Assembly: GCF_900582625.1 (NCBI RefSeq) | Contig: NZ_UTIQ01000001.1 | Span: 744,001-808,000, forward strand | From: Pseudomonas viridiflava | GTDB taxonomy: Bacteria > Pseudomonadota > Gammaproteobacteria > Pseudomonadales > Pseudomonadaceae | Direction: 5' to 3' | Length of the DNA stretch: 64,000 bases | Part shown: positions 1-9,751 of the stretch, one piece after another | Layout of the letters: each line of letters opens with the position of its first letter | How positions within the stretch are numbered: the first letter of the stretch is position 1 | The notes under the pieces: model-generated | Told to the model about the DNA's origin: nothing | Database searches by the model: none | The model's input: only the letters and a program-made list of their open reading frames with translations | Program-made: the position numbers and the translations under genes

Positions 1-1
1 G

Positions 2-1408
2 GGCCTGTGGACCTTCTCGACCCTCGGCTGGCCCAACCAGACCGAAGCGCTGAAAACCTTCCACCCCACCGACGTGCTGGTGACCGGCTTCGACATCATC
101 TTCTTCTGGGTAGCCCGGATGATCATGCTATCCACCCACCTGACCGGGCAGATTCCGTTCAAGACCGTGTACGTGCACGGTCTGGTGCGCGACGGCCAGG
201 GCCAGAAAATGTCCAAGTCCAAGGGCAACGTGCTCGACCCATTGGACATCGTCGACGGCATCGACCTCGACACCCTGCTGGAAAAACGCACCAGCGGCCT
301 GATGCAGCCGAAAATGGCCGAGAAAATCGCCAAGCAAACCAAGGCTGAATTCCCCGAAGGCATCGCCAGCTACGGCACCGACGCCCTGCGCTTCACTTTC
401 TGCTCGCTGGCCTCCACCGGCCGCGACATCAAGTTCGACATGGGCCGCGTCGAGGGCTACCGCAACTTCTGCAACAAGCTGTGGAACGCCGCGAACTTCG
501 TGATCGAAAACACCGATGGCCAGGACACTGGCGTTAACGGTGAAGAAGTCGACTTGTCGTCGGTAGACCGCTGGATCATCTCCCAGCTGCAACGCACCGA
601 AGCCGAAGTAACCCGTCAACTGGACAATTTCCGCTTCGACCTCGCTGCACAAAGCCTCTACGAATTCGTGTGGGACGAGTACTGCGCCTGGTACTTGGAA
701 CTGGTTAAACCGGTTCTGTGGGATGAGAACGCGCCGATCGAACGTCAGCGCGGCACCCGTCGCACGCTGGTGCGCGTGCTCGAAGTCATCCTGCGCCTGG
801 CGCACCCGTTCATGCCGTTTATCACCGAAGAAATCTGGCAACGCATCAAAGCGCAGGCCGGCGTCAGCGGTGAAACCATCATGCTGCAAGCCTGGCCCGT
901 GGCTAACGAAACACGCATCGATGCCGCTGCCGAAGGCGATATCGAATGGGTGAAGGCGCTGATGCTCGGCCTGCGCCAGATTCGCGGCGAAATGAACATC
1001 TCCATGGCCAAACGCATCGACGTGTTCCTGCAAAACGTCAGCAGCGAAGACCAGCGTCGCCTCAACGACAACGCACCGCTGCTGAACAAGCTGGCGAAAC
1101 TCGACACCGTCACGGTGCTCGCGGCCGGCGCCGAAGCGCCCATGTCGGCCACCGCGCTGGTTGGCGACATGCAGGTGCTGGTGCCCATGGCCGGGCTGAT
1201 CGACAAGGACGCAGAACTGGCGCGCCTGGACAAAGAGATTCAACGTCTCACCCAGGAAGTGCAACGTGTTGGCGGCAAACTCGGCAACGCCGCGTTCGTC
1301 GACAAGGCACCCGCCGACGTCATCGCCAAGGAGCGCGCCAAGCTGGCCGAGGCCGAACAGGCCGTGGCCAAGTTCAATGAACAGCGCGATCGCATCGCCA
1401 GCCTCTAA
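2..1408 (+). CDS. valS: Valyl-tRNA synthetase, 3' part (cut by window edge)
   Basis: Charges tRNA-Val with valine in the cytoplasm. The frame is already open at base 2 and the true start lies left of the window. About 468 codons are present, roughly the last half of the usual 950-residue enzyme. Visible: the end of the class Ia catalytic core, with [15 protein letters not shown] followed by the KMSKS loop (QKMSKSKGN, about bases 203-229). Next comes the anticodon-binding helical domain (around [24 protein letters not shown]). Last is the C-terminal coiled-coil tRNA-binding arm, which begins at [18 protein letters not shown] and ends RIASL. A clean factor-independent terminator follows the stop, so this is the last gene of its unit. 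Confidence 0.97.
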   Translation, partial: GLWTFSTLGWPNQTEALKTFHPTDVLVTGFDIIFFWVARMIMLSTHLTGQIPFKTVYVHGLVRDGQGQKMSKSKGNVLDPLDIVDGIDLDTLLEKRTSGLMQPKMAEKIAKQTKAEFPEGIASYGTDALRFTFCSLASTGRDIKFDMGRVEGYRNFCNKLWNAANFVIENTDGQDTGVNGEEVDLSSVDRWIISQLQRTEAEVTRQLDNFRFDLAAQSLYEFVWDEYCAWYLELVKPVLWDENAPIERQRGTRRTLVRVLEVILRLAHPFMPFITEEIWQRIKAQAGVSGETIMLQAWPVANETRIDAAAEGDIEWVKALMLGLRQIRGEMNISMAKRIDVFLQNVSSEDQRRLNDNAPLLNKLAKLDTVTVLAAGAEAPMSATALVGDMQVLVPMAGLIDKDAELARLDKEIQRLTQEVQRVGGKLGNAAFVDKAPADVIAKERAKLAEAEQAVAKFNEQRDRIASL

Positions 1409-1420
1409 GCTCTCTACTCC

Positions 1421-1448
1421 ACGGCCCTGATTTTCAGGGCCGTTTCTT
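1421..1448 (+). terminator. Rho-independent terminator of valS
   Basis: A perfect 9-bp stem (ACGGCCCTG at 1421-1429, CAGGGCCGT at 1435-1443) with a 5-nt ATTTT loop is followed by TTCTT. It lies 12 nt after the valS stop and just before the next gene's ribosome binding region. Confidence 0.85.
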
Positions 1449-1463
1449 ATCGAGGTCGCCGCC

Positions 1464-1760
1464 ATGGATGTCAGCAAAACCAAAAGCAGCTACTACCGCC
1501 GCCTGTACGTGGCGTGGTTGATCGACAGCGGCGGCGCCACCAATGTGCCGGCCTTGGTGGGTGTCACCGGCATGCCTCGGCGTACCGCTCAAGACACCTT
1601 GCTGGCCCTGGCCGACCTGGATATCGACTGTCACTTCGCCCAGCAAGCCGGCGAACGCAACAACGCCGGGCACTACGAAATTCGTAGTTGGGGCGCCATC
1701 GACAAACAGTGGATCGGCGCCAACCTGCCACAAATAAAGCGCGTTCTGGGTTATCCGTAA
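1464..1760 (+). CDS. Small winged helix-turn-helix protein
   Basis: 98 residues. The first two thirds read as a helix-turn-helix: [10 protein letters not shown], a short turn, then [27 protein letters not shown], where the [10 protein letters not shown] stretch looks like the recognition helix. A short beta-wing region and a conserved-looking tail ([16 protein letters not shown]) follow. I recall similar stand-alone proteins next to rlmF in pseudomonads, but no target is known to me. The start is the ATG preceded by CGAGG. Its stop codon overlaps the rlmF start (TAATG), so the two are probably translated together. A transcription factor or a nucleic-acid-binding helper of the methyltransferase are both possible; the sequence does not decide. 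Confidence 0.8.
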   Translation: MDVSKTKSSYYRRLYVAWLIDSGGATNVPALVGVTGMPRRTAQDTLLALADLDIDCHFAQQAGERNNAGHYEIRSWGAIDKQWIGANLPQIKRVLGYP

Positions 1761-2731
1761 TGTCCGCAAAAAAACCAGCACCGCCTGAGAAGAAGGCCGT
1801 GCTGCACCCGCGCAACCGCCATCAAGGCCGTTACGACTTTGCCCAGATGATCAAAGCCAGCCCAGAGCTGGGCGCCTTTCTGATCATCAACCCCTACGGC
1901 AAGCAAAGCATCGACTTCGCTAACCCCGCTGCGGTGAAAGCCTTTAATCGGGCGTTGCTTCAGCAGTTCTATGGCGTTCGCGGCTGGGACATTCCGCCGG
2001 CCTACCTGTGCCCACCCGTGCCTGGCCGCGCCGATTACTTGCACTACCTCGCCGACCTGCTGGGCGCCAGCCACGACGGCGTTATTCCGCGCGGCTCGCG
2101 GGTTCGCGGTCTGGACATCGGTGTCGGCGCCAACTGCATCTATCCGCTGATTGGTCAGCATGAATACGGCTGGAGCTTTGTCGGCGCCGACATTGATGCG
2201 CAGTCGCTGGCTTCGGCCGCTGCCATCCTTAACGCCAACCCGCAGGCTGCTGCGGCAATCGAATTACGTCAGCAAACAGACGCCACGCATATCTTCAACG
2301 GCCTGATCGGCAGCGAAGAACGCTTCGACTTCACCCTGTGCAACCCACCCTTCCACGCCTCGCTGGACGAAGCCCGCAGCGGCAGTCAGCGCAAGTGGAA
2401 AAACCTCGGCAAGCTCGACCCCAGCCGCAAACTGCCTGAACTGAACTTTGGTGGCCAAAGCAACGAGCTGCACTGCGAAGGCGGCGAGCTGGCGTTTATC
2501 AGTCGCATGGCGGAAGAAAGCGTGGCCGTCGGCGCGCAAGTGTTTTGCTTCAGCACCCTGGTGTCGAAAGTCAGCAATGTCGCCTTGCTCCAAGCGCGAC
2601 TACAAGCACTCGGCGCCGGCGATGTTCGCGTGGTGGACATGGCCCAAGGGCAGAAACAAAGCCGCTTCGTGGCCTGGACCTTCCTCGACAAAAACCAACG
2701 CCGCGCTTGGCGTAAGGCGCGCTGGGCCTAA
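1760..2731 (+). CDS. rlmF: 23S rRNA (adenine-1618-N6)-methyltransferase RlmF
   Basis: 323 residues; methylates N6 of A1618 in 23S rRNA using S-adenosylmethionine. The N-terminus is basic ([24 protein letters not shown]), as is usual for this family. The SAM-binding motif is [15 protein letters not shown]. The amino-methyltransferase motif IV is NPPF at residues 195-198 (LCNPPFHAS). Further in-frame sequence exists upstream to 1688, but the ATG at 1760 is preferred because it overlaps the preceding stop (TAATG) and gives the family's N-terminus. Length fits the family. Confidence 0.93.
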   Translation: MSAKKPAPPEKKAVLHPRNRHQGRYDFAQMIKASPELGAFLIINPYGKQSIDFANPAAVKAFNRALLQQFYGVRGWDIPPAYLCPPVPGRADYLHYLADLLGASHDGVIPRGSRVRGLDIGVGANCIYPLIGQHEYGWSFVGADIDAQSLASAAAILNANPQAAAAIELRQQTDATHIFNGLIGSEERFDFTLCNPPFHASLDEARSGSQRKWKNLGKLDPSRKLPELNFGGQSNELHCEGGELAFISRMAEESVAVGAQVFCFSTLVSKVSNVALLQARLQALGAGDVRVVDMAQGQKQSRFVAWTFLDKNQRRAWRKARWA

Positions 2732-2908
2732 CGCGGCCGGAAGCTGTAGCGATAACACGCAATTTCTTGCCATGCCGCCCCGCGGGCATCGGAACGGGAA
2801 GGAGTAGCGCGACGCCATTGCCATCGCACCGAAAGAGCCAGCCTACAGAGCGCGCGCGCTGCTCGATAGAACATCGCTACCTGACGATTTCCGCTTTCAG
2901 GAGCCACC

Positions 2909-3691
2909 ATGTTCACTGCCCGCGCCCTCTCCCTTCTGCTTCCGCTCTGCCTGCTGCTTAACGCTTGCAGCGCGCCGCCCATACAAGATTCGCGAGACGT
3001 TTACGCCCAGGTACTTGAACAGCAGGCCGAAGAAACGGCCGTAATGAGTGCGTTCAATCCGGGGCTGATCGCGCTGATCGAGCGCGCGGATTCCGGCAAT
3101 TTCCTGTTCCGCGGCAACATGCCGGTCAAAGACAAACAATTCACCTACAACGAACTTCGCATGGCGTTGCAGCAAGCTGCGCCGGGCCAGTCATTGCCCG
3201 AACAGTTCTACTTGGTGGATATCAGTTTGGTGAACGGCATCAACCGTCAGGAGGCGGACGATCTGAAGGTAGAAAAAACGTTCTGGGAGAAAAACAGCGC
3301 GCTTGGACGGTTAATCAACCATCCGGTGTACGGCAGCTTGACCTCGCCGAACGACTACTCGAAAAGCGTGCGCAAAAAGCTGGAAAAAATACCCACGCTG
3401 AGCAACACCGACGTGCTGCTGGAAAACATCCAGAGCCTGCTTCAGGCACCCCAGCAATCCGGGCTGCCCTTGGTGCTGTACATCCACTGCGAAGCCGGCA
3501 AAGACCGCACCGGCGAAATCGCCGCTGCCTATGCCATGAAATACCAGCACGCTTCTTATGCCGACGCGTACGCCAACGGCAAACGCATCGCCAAGCGCGA
3601 CCTTGGTAAATACAGCCGCAATGAACTGCAGTGGTACGCCTACTTTTTGAAGGACATCAAGAAAGTGACGACCGTTGGCGATATCCGTTAA
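2909..3691 (+). CDS. Lipoprotein of the dual-specificity/tyrosine phosphatase fold
   Basis: 260 residues. A signal peptide ends in a lipobox (LLNAC, lipidated Cys20), so the protein should be anchored in a membrane on the periplasmic side. The P-loop HCEAGKDRTGE matches the cysteine-phosphatase signature HCxxGxxR, with nucleophile Cys194 and Arg200. Upstream, FLFRGNMPVKD resembles the entry strand of such phosphatases. AGGAG sits 5 nt before the ATG. It stands alone, with a REPIN after it. The substrate is unknown; periplasmic phosphotyrosine, phosphoinositide-like or other phosphomonoesters are possible. Not to be confused with classical low-molecular-weight tyrosine phosphatases, whose P-loop is N-terminal. 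Confidence 0.82.
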   Translation: MFTARALSLLLPLCLLLNACSAPPIQDSRDVYAQVLEQQAEETAVMSAFNPGLIALIERADSGNFLFRGNMPVKDKQFTYNELRMALQQAAPGQSLPEQFYLVDISLVNGINRQEADDLKVEKTFWEKNSALGRLINHPVYGSLTSPNDYSKSVRKKLEKIPTLSNTDVLLENIQSLLQAPQQSGLPLVLYIHCEAGKDRTGEIAAAYAMKYQHASYADAYANGKRIAKRDLGKYSRNELQWYAYFLKDIKKVTTVGDIR

Positions 3692-3775
3692 AAGCATCGC
3701 GGCTAAAGCCGCTCCCACAGAACTCCGACACTTCGGAACCGGCTGGGCGGCTTTTCGATCAGCCGCGCGGCTCTT
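3692..3775. repeat. REPIN-like pair of REP palindromes
   Basis: The left arm ATCGCGGCTAAAGCCGCTCC lies right after the phosphatase stop. The right arm, GGCTGGGCGGCTTTTCGATC followed by AGCCGCG, is a degenerate or variant REP in the opposite sense. The variant shares the CTGGGCGGC...AGCCG layout with the left arm of the REPIN at 63751. Confidence 0.7.
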
Positions 3776-3801
3776 CTCTGGGATGCGATACGCGATCCGT
3801 A

Positions 3802-3828
3802 GGTTGGGCTGACAAAGGAAGCCCAACA
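3802..3828. repeat. Short dispersed hairpin repeat
   Basis: A perfect 8-bp stem GTTGGGCT (3803-3810) / AGCCCAAC (3820-3827) encloses GACAAAGGA. From memory, the GTAGGTTGGGCTGA...AGCCCAACA pattern recurs in many proteobacterial intergenic regions. Here it lies between two convergent genes and could end transcription. Confidence 0.5.
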
Positions 3829-3841
3829 GCACCAGCAAATC

Positions 3842-4288
3842 CTACCCCGCCCGCACCTCCTGCCCCGCCCCCAACGTCGCGCTCGGCACGCCGAACAGCA
3901 GGTCGAAGCCCCACTGGAACACAAACGCGTACAGCAGAAAAAACAGCATCAGCGAGAAGTCTGTGGCCAGCGCCTGCCACCAACCGATGCTCAGCCCCCA
4001 CACCAGCATCGGCACCGTCATCAGCAACAAGCCCAGCTCGAAAGCAATGGCATGCAGCACGCGCCGCGCCACGGTGCGCTGGGGTTTGCGTTGGCGCGTT
4101 TCCCAGCCTTCGAACAGGCTGTTGAACACCATGTTCCAGGCCATCGCCACCAAACACAGCGACAACGCCAAGGCACCGGTTACCGCTAAACCACCATCAA
4201 ACGCCCAGGCCAAGGCCGGGGTAATAAACAACAGCGCCACCGCTTCGTAGCTGATCGCCTGAACCACCTTGCGTTTTTTGCCTTGCAT
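3842..4288 (-). CDS. PACE family efflux transporter (AceI-like)
   Basis: 148 residues, four predicted membrane helices in two tandem bacterial transmembrane-pair units: YEAVALLFITPALAWAF with SLCLVAMAWNMVFNSLFE, then AIAFELGLLLMTVPML with SLMLFFLLYAFVFQWGFD. Family members export biocides such as chlorhexidine, and probably short diamines, by proton antiport across the inner membrane. The acidic residue essential in AceI is at the same place here (Glu15, in SYEAVAL). The gene is divergent from a LysR gene 88 bp away, the same layout as aceI/aceR in Acinetobacter, so that regulator probably controls it. Substrate range is inferred from the family only. Confidence 0.88.
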   Translation of the reverse strand: MQGKKRKVVQAISYEAVALLFITPALAWAFDGGLAVTGALALSLCLVAMAWNMVFNSLFEGWETRQRKPQRTVARRVLHAIAFELGLLLMTVPMLVWGLSIGWWQALATDFSLMLFFLLYAFVFQWGFDLLFGVPSATLGAGQEVRAG

Positions 4289-4376
4289 CGTTGCGTACTC
4301 ACGCTTGCCAATGTGCGGCCACTGTATTTCTAATGCACTGAAACCTTTAGTCAGCTTGTTTCAGGAAATCTGATAG

Positions 4377-5285
4377 ATGAGCCTCAGCAAAGATGCCGTG
4401 CAAGTCTTCCTCGCTGTGCTCGACAAGGGCTCGTTCTCTGCGGCCGCCCGCAGCATTGGGCGTGTGCCTTCGGCCGTGAGCATGACCATCAGCAATCTGG
4501 AAGCCGACCTCAATTTGGAACTGTTCGACCGCTCCGGCCGCGAGCCGCAACCCACCGCCGCGGCGCTGGCCTTGCAAGCCAAGGCGCGTTTTATGCTGCA
4601 GCAGTTCGAACTGTGGGAAGCGCAGGCCCTGGCGCTGTCGACCGGACTGGAAAGTTGCCTGAGCCTGGCCATCGCTCCGGAGCTGCTGGCCTCCGACTGG
4701 GCCGCGCCATTAGCCAAGTTGGCCGAACGCTACCCAACGCTCGACGTGGAAGTGCTGGCCGCGCCCGAAGCCGACGCGATTCGCCTGCTGCACGAAGGCC
4801 GCGTGCAGTTGGCGCTGGTGTTCGAGAATCCCAACTTCGACAGCCGCGAGTGCTGCCAGGAAACCACCCAGGAAACCTTGCTGGCGGTGATTGCCCCGCA
4901 CCATCCCGCTATCGCCAGCGGCCGCCAATTGCGAATCGATGAACTGGCCGAACACCGGCAAATCGTCGTGGCGGGCCGCGACCCGGAGCCGCTGCAACCG
5001 CGCTTTTTGCAAGCCCATCACCACTGGCGCACCGACAGTCACACCGCCGCCCTGCGCATGATGCAAGCCGGGCTCGGTTGGGGCTATTTGCCGGAGTCGC
5101 TGGTGCGCCCAACGTTGCAGGCCGGCAGCCTGGTGGAATTGCAGCTGAGCAACATTTCTCAACTGTCGTTGTGGGTCGACCTGGTGTGGTCAAACAGCAA
5201 GCCATTGGGCCTCGGCGCACAGCACTTTATCGAGCTGGTACGCGAACAGCGCCAACAGGCCACCAAGCGCTCTAAACCGCACTGA
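4377..5285 (+). CDS. LysR-type regulator, likely controller of the PACE pump
   Basis: 302 residues. The N-terminal winged HTH covers residues 1-60 (VFLAVLDKGSFSAAARSIGR, then VPSAVSMTISNLE). The effector domain follows, starting near LESCLSLAIAPELL. AGGAAA lies about 10 nt before the ATG. It is transcribed away from the PACE transporter gene with an 88-bp shared region, where its operator would be expected. It is similar in role to AceR, which activates aceI. The ligand is unknown; a polyamine or biocide is the obvious guess. Confidence 0.88.
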   Translation: MSLSKDAVQVFLAVLDKGSFSAAARSIGRVPSAVSMTISNLEADLNLELFDRSGREPQPTAAALALQAKARFMLQQFELWEAQALALSTGLESCLSLAIAPELLASDWAAPLAKLAERYPTLDVEVLAAPEADAIRLLHEGRVQLALVFENPNFDSRECCQETTQETLLAVIAPHHPAIASGRQLRIDELAEHRQIVVAGRDPEPLQPRFLQAHHHWRTDSHTAALRMMQAGLGWGYLPESLVRPTLQAGSLVELQLSNISQLSLWVDLVWSNSKPLGLGAQHFIELVREQRQQATKRSKPH

Positions 5286-5367
5286 TTCGGGGCATTAAAT
5301 TGCCCTGTCGAAGCCGCAGAGTTCTGATAGCCTTCCGGTTCCTTCGACTGGCCAGAGCAGGTGAAAC

Positions 5368-6192
5368 ATGACTGAGGAGACCGACCGCATGGCCGTGTAT
5401 GCCCGTCGTGTTCATGTCGTTTGCCGACTGTTTCTGGCCGCGCTGTTTACCCTTCCCGTGATGGCTTCAGCCGAGCCGAATAACACCGCCGGCAAGCTGC
5501 GCGTACTCACCGAACATTCGCCACCTGGCGAATACCAAGAAGCATCCGGTCGCGTCACCGGGCCAACGGCCGAGATGGTGCGCGAGCTGATGCGACGTGC
5601 CGGCGAAAGCGCCGAAATAGAACTGCACCCGTGGAAGCGCGGTTACGACTACGCCTTGAGCGACCAGCCCGTCGCGCTGTTCGAAACGGCCCGCACCCGC
5701 GAACGCGAAAGCCTGTTCAAGTGGGTGGGGCCGATCAAGCGCATCTCTCGGGGGCTGTATGCCCTCGAAGAGAATGCCCAGCCGCTGGAACGCCTGGAAG
5801 ATGCCCGCGCCAGCTCCGGCATTTGCGCCTACAACGGCGACAGCAGCGCCGACCTGCTGGTGCAGCAGGGCTTCGCCAACCTGGCCCTGCCGACCTTGCC
5901 GGAACAATGCCTAAGCATGTTGCTGCACAAACGCGTCGCCATGTGGGCCACCAGCGATGTCGAAAAAGACGCCTTCCTGGCCAGCCTCAGTCTGCCGCCC
6001 ACCACCATCACCCGAGTGCTTAAACTGGAAATGCGGGAGTTGTACATCGCTTTCTCCCTCGCCACTCCCGACAGCACCGTGCAGCGCTGGCAAACCGCAC
6101 TTGATGAGATGAAACGCGACGGCACCCTGGCCACGTTTTATCGCGGCACCTATTCAGAAGAGCAGATCAGCGCGGTGAGTTCGGTCGAATAA
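5368..6192 (+). CDS. Periplasmic solute-binding-like protein (SBP family 3 fold)
   Basis: Up to 274 residues. The signal peptide CRLFLAALFTLPVMASA is followed by a family-3 solute-binding fold (LRVLTEHSPPGEYQ, then ELMRRAGESAEIELHPWKRG). The WKRG stretch and FKWVGPI are typical of orphan proteins annotated as substrate-binding or transporter-substrate-binding domain proteins. No ABC permease or ATPase gene is adjacent, so it may be an orphan sensor or binding protein. Two starts are possible: the ATG at 5368 (AGGTGA upstream) or the ATG at 5389, which has GAGGAG nine nt before it and gives a tighter signal peptide. Confidence 0.8.
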   Translation: MTEETDRMAVYARRVHVVCRLFLAALFTLPVMASAEPNNTAGKLRVLTEHSPPGEYQEASGRVTGPTAEMVRELMRRAGESAEIELHPWKRGYDYALSDQPVALFETARTRERESLFKWVGPIKRISRGLYALEENAQPLERLEDARASSGICAYNGDSSADLLVQQGFANLALPTLPEQCLSMLLHKRVAMWATSDVEKDAFLASLSLPPTTITRVLKLEMRELYIAFSLATPDSTVQRWQTALDEMKRDGTLATFYRGTYSEEQISAVSSVE

Positions 6193-6212
6193 TTCCCCAC
6201 ATCACCCTATTC

Positions 6213-6299
6213 CCTGTAGGAGCGGCTTTAGCCGCGATGGGGCGGGCCTGCAAACCGCGCCCCACATCAACAGCTCGCGGCTGAAGCCGCTCCTACAGG
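6213..6299. repeat. REPIN (two REP palindromes in inverted order)
   Basis: CCTGTAGGAGCGGCTTTAGC with CGCGA (6213-6237) and its inverted near-copy TCGCGGCTGAAGCCGCTCCT with ACAGG (6275-6299) flank a short GC-rich spacer that itself contains GGGGCGGG / CCGCGCCCC. It sits between the convergent genes at 6192 and 6308. Confidence 0.9.
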
Positions 6300-6307
6300 A
6301 ACGTGCA

Positions 6308-9300
6308 TCAGCCGGGCGTCACCGCATACCGCCGATCCAGTGCGCTGTAGCCCAACCCCACACTTTTGTGCACTTTCAGCTGCACCGGTATCCGCTCTTT
6401 CAGGGCTTCCACGTGGCTGATGATGCCGATCATTTTGCCGCTGGCGTTCAGCGCGTCGAGCGCGTCGAGGGCCACCTCCAGCGTCTCGCCGTCGAGCGTG
6501 CCGAAGCCTTCGTCGAGGAACAGCGAGTCGATGCTGGTTTTGTGGCTGACCAGGTCGGACAGAGCCAATGCCAACGCCAGGCTGACGAGAAAACTCTCGC
6601 CGCCCGACAGCGTTTTGCAATCGCGGGCGACGTCGCCTTGCCAAGTGTCCAGCACTTCAAGTTCCAGTTCGCCGCTGCCGCGCCGCGCTAGTTGGTAGCG
6701 GCCGTGCAGGCGCTGTAGCTGCTGATTGGCAAGATAGACCAGATGATCGAGTGTCAGGCCTTGGGCGAACTTGCGGTACTTGGCGCCGTCCGCTGAGCCG
6801 ATCAAACCGTTGAGGTGTTGCCACAGGTCATGCTCGGCGCCCTTGTCTGTGATCGCCGCAAACAACGCTTGCTGACTGGCACGGCGAGTGGTGTCGCTGT
6901 GCAGTTGCGCGCGGATTTCACCCTGGCGTTGGCTGAGCTGTTTGAGCTGCTCGCTAAGCTGTTGCGTCTGGGTATCCAGCTGCTCGCTCGCCAGCTCGGT
7001 CAGCGGCGTGGCTTGTAAGCGCGCGAGCGCTTCGCTGCTGGCGGCATGCAGGGCGTGGGCTTCGGTCAGGGCTTTTTCCAGTGAGGTTTTCAGCGCCTGC
7101 AACTGCGCCTGTTGCGCCTCGCTCAATAGTGCTGCCTGGTACGCCGCCTCGTCGGCAAACGGGCTCTGCGCCAGCGCCTCGTGCCAAACCTGCTGCGCCG
7201 ATTGCAGGGTGCGTTGATCCGCTTCCAGAAGTTCGCTGAGGGTCTGGTGTTTGCCGAGCAAGGCGCTGACATGTTGCAACGCAGCGTTGTAGTCCTGCTC
7301 AACCACTGCCAGGCGAGACAATGCATCGTCGTCCTCAGGCACCGGCGCCAGTGCTTCCTGGCCTTGGGCTTGCCAACGTTGCTGCCACTGGGCGCTGACT
7401 TCGGTGGCGGTATTCGATGCATGCTGGGCGTCGATCAGCTGCCCTTGCACATCAAGCAGCGCGCGCTGGCGCGCTTGGTAGCGGCTCCATTCCTGTTCAC
7501 GTTCCGCTATCCACTGGGCGCCGTCTTCAGGCAGGGCGTAGCCCAGTTCAGTCAACGCGGCGGCCAGGCGTGTTTGCTGGTCGCGGCGTTGTTCGATCAC
7601 ACGAGCCAATTGCTCGTCGAGTTCTGCCTGCTGCTGCGTCGTGGCGTGCTGGTCTTTGTGAAGCAGCGCGAGCTGTTGGAGGCGGTCGCGATGGTGCAGC
7701 TGCGCCGCTTGACTGGCGGTGCGCGCCGAATCGATAGCGGCCTTGAGCACGTCCACCGCCGCGAGGCGCTGCTGCAAGTCTTCGAGTGCGTGTTGATGAC
7801 GCGCCTGCTCCGCCTTGAGTCCGGCGTTGTCTTCCAGGTTCACGTTCAATGTGGCGCACTGCTCGGTCCATTGCTGGGCCTGCTGCACTCGCTCACGCTC
7901 CACGTTTTGCTGTTGCTGCGTCTGTTGCTGGGCGCGCTCTACCAGCGCGGCCAGCTCGGCGCTGACGGCTTCGCCCTGGGCCCGCAGCGTGTCCAGCTGG
8001 TTCTTTTTCGCCAGCAATTTCCGTTGCGTCGCCGAGCTGTCGAGCTGTTGATAGGCACTGACGGCCGGATGCTCCAAGGCGCCGCACAACGGGCACGGCT
8101 CATGCGCTTGCAACTGCGCCCGGTAGGCATCCAGCGCCTGAATGCGCTGCTCTTGCTCCAGCAATTTTTCCTTGTCACGTACCTGTTGCTGCACGTCTTT
8201 GTACTGCTCGCGCAGCGCGATAAGGCTTTGCTCCTTGGCGTCTTTTTCCAGTGCTAACTCAGCTAACGCCGTTGCCAATTGCTGGGCCTGTTGCGCCAGT
8301 TGTTGGCGTTGCAGGCCAATCTGCTGCAAGCGCTCCAGGCCATGCCCTTGAGCGACCAGACGTTGACCAAGGTCGCGCAGTTGAGCGTCGGCCTGGCCGG
8401 CCAACAGAGTTTGCAGCTGCTGCTGCTGCGCCTGTTCGGCGGCCTCGGTGCGCTGCAACTGCTCCTGCGCTTCGGCCACTTGCGCCGTCACCGAATTCAG
8501 TTGCTGCGCCACGCTGGCGGCGGATTGCGCGAGCGCTTGGTGACGCTGTTGCAGTTGCGCAATGGCGGCGGCCAACTCGGCGTCGGCGGCGAATTGCTCG
8601 CGCCATACGCCAAGTTTTTCGCCCCACTGGGCATGGTGCGGTTGCTCGGCGAGCTGCTGACTCAACGTCTGCAGCTGGTCGGACAATTGCGCGGCCCGCG
8701 TGTGGCGAGCGGCGGCGATGTGTTGACTCAACTGACACGCTTGCCAGAGGTCGCGCTGCACCTGTTGGCTGGCTTGGCGCTGGGCCTGCTCGGTGCTTTC
8801 CAGTTCCTGAGTGCGTTGCGCCACGCACTGCAACGCCCGTTGCCAGGCGCTATGGCTGGGCTGCAATTTCAGCGCCGGGGCGCTGGCGGCAAGGCGCTGC
8901 AATTGCGGCTCTGCCTCGGCCAATTGGGCGCTGGCGTGTTGCGCCTGAGTCGCGGCCAACTGCGCCTGACGCTCGGCTTTTGCGAGGTCTTCGCGCCACT
9001 GCCGCTGCTGCTGAACCTGCTGCTGCTCGGCAAGCAATACGGCCTCGCTGGCGCCCAACTGCGCGCCCTCTTCCTCAAGCACCTGACGCTGCTCATCGCT
9101 AAGCAACTCGACGCCATCGGCGCGGGCGCGCAGGTGGCCCAGCTCGTCACGCACCTCGCGGGTGCGCTCGAATACGCGCTGGGAAATCTGCCCATAAATG
9201 TCGGTGCCGGTCAGCTCTTCCAACAGCTCGGCGCGCTGATTGGCGTTGGCTTCGAGAAACGCCGCAAAGCCGCCTTGCGCCAGCAACATGGACTTGGTGA

Positions 9301-9751
9301 ACCGCTCGAAATCGAGCCCCGTGAGGCTTTCGGTCAGCCGGTACTTTTCGTTGATCTTGTCGCTGAGAATTTCGCCCTCGCCGGTGTTGGCATCGACCTT
9401 GGCCAGCTCGACCTTGGGCGCCTGCAACGCGCCGTCGCTTTTGTCCCGCGCGCGGCGTTGGCTCCAGAAGGCCCGATAACGCTGGCCCTTCACTTCGAAC
9501 TCCACCTCAGCCAGGCAATCGGCGGTATGGCGGGTCATTAATTCATTGGCACTGGCCGACAACGTACTCATACGCGGCGTGCGGTGGTAAAGCGCCAGGC
9601 AGATGGCGTCGAGCAATGTAGTTTTGCCGGCACCTGTCGGCCCGGTGATGGCGAACAGACCGTTGTCTTTGAACGGCTCGGCGGCGAAGTCGATCTTCCA
9701 TTCGCCCTTGAGGGAATTGAGATTCTTCAGGCGCAGGCTGAGGATTTTCAT
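6308..9751 (-). CDS. sbcC: Nuclease SbcCD subunit C (SMC-like ATPase)
   Basis: 1147 residues. With SbcD it forms the SbcCD (Rad50-Mre11 type) complex, which opens hairpins and trims protein-blocked DNA ends. Visible: Walker A GPTGAGKT at residues 37-44, and a long glutamine- and alanine-rich coiled coil. The zinc hook CPLCG lies in the middle of the coil (Cys553, Cys556). The C-terminal ABC signature is LSGGESFL, and Walker B is [12 protein letters not shown]. The start codon overlaps the sbcD stop by 4 nt (ATGA), so the pair is translationally coupled. The high Gln content explains the long antisense open frames here, which are not genes. Confidence 0.97.
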   Translation of the reverse strand: MKILSLRLKNLNSLKGEWKIDFAAEPFKDNGLFAITGPTGAGKTTLLDAICLALYHRTPRMSTLSASANELMTRHTADCLAEVEFEVKGQRYRAFWSQRRARDKSDGALQAPKVELAKVDANTGEGEILSDKINEKYRLTESLTGLDFERFTKSMLLAQGGFAAFLEANANQRAELLEELTGTDIYGQISQRVFERTREVRDELGHLRARADGVELLSDEQRQVLEEEGAQLGASEAVLLAEQQQVQQQRQWREDLAKAERQAQLAATQAQHASAQLAEAEPQLQRLAASAPALKLQPSHSAWQRALQCVAQRTQELESTEQAQRQASQQVQRDLWQACQLSQHIAAARHTRAAQLSDQLQTLSQQLAEQPHHAQWGEKLGVWREQFAADAELAAAIAQLQQRHQALAQSAASVAQQLNSVTAQVAEAQEQLQRTEAAEQAQQQQLQTLLAGQADAQLRDLGQRLVAQGHGLERLQQIGLQRQQLAQQAQQLATALAELALEKDAKEQSLIALREQYKDVQQQVRDKEKLLEQEQRIQALDAYRAQLQAHEPCPLCGALEHPAVSAYQQLDSSATQRKLLAKKNQLDTLRAQGEAVSAELAALVERAQQQTQQQQNVERERVQQAQQWTEQCATLNVNLEDNAGLKAEQARHQHALEDLQQRLAAVDVLKAAIDSARTASQAAQLHHRDRLQQLALLHKDQHATTQQQAELDEQLARVIEQRRDQQTRLAAALTELGYALPEDGAQWIAEREQEWSRYQARQRALLDVQGQLIDAQHASNTATEVSAQWQQRWQAQGQEALAPVPEDDDALSRLAVVEQDYNAALQHVSALLGKHQTLSELLEADQRTLQSAQQVWHEALAQSPFADEAAYQAALLSEAQQAQLQALKTSLEKALTEAHALHAASSEALARLQATPLTELASEQLDTQTQQLSEQLKQLSQRQGEIRAQLHSDTTRRASQQALFAAITDKGAEHDLWQHLNGLIGSADGAKYRKFAQGLTLDHLVYLANQQLQRLHGRYQLARRGSGELELEVLDTWQGDVARDCKTLSGGESFLVSLALALALSDLVSHKTSIDSLFLDEGFGTLDGETLEVALDALDALNASGKMIGIISHVEALKERIPVQLKVHKSVGLGYSALDRRYAVTPG

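Noticed and set aside
8279..9541. 420-codon open frame on the plus strand
   Set aside because: Antisense to sbcC; its leucine-rich sequence is the mirror of the glutamine-rich coiled coil. No ribosome binding site or family.
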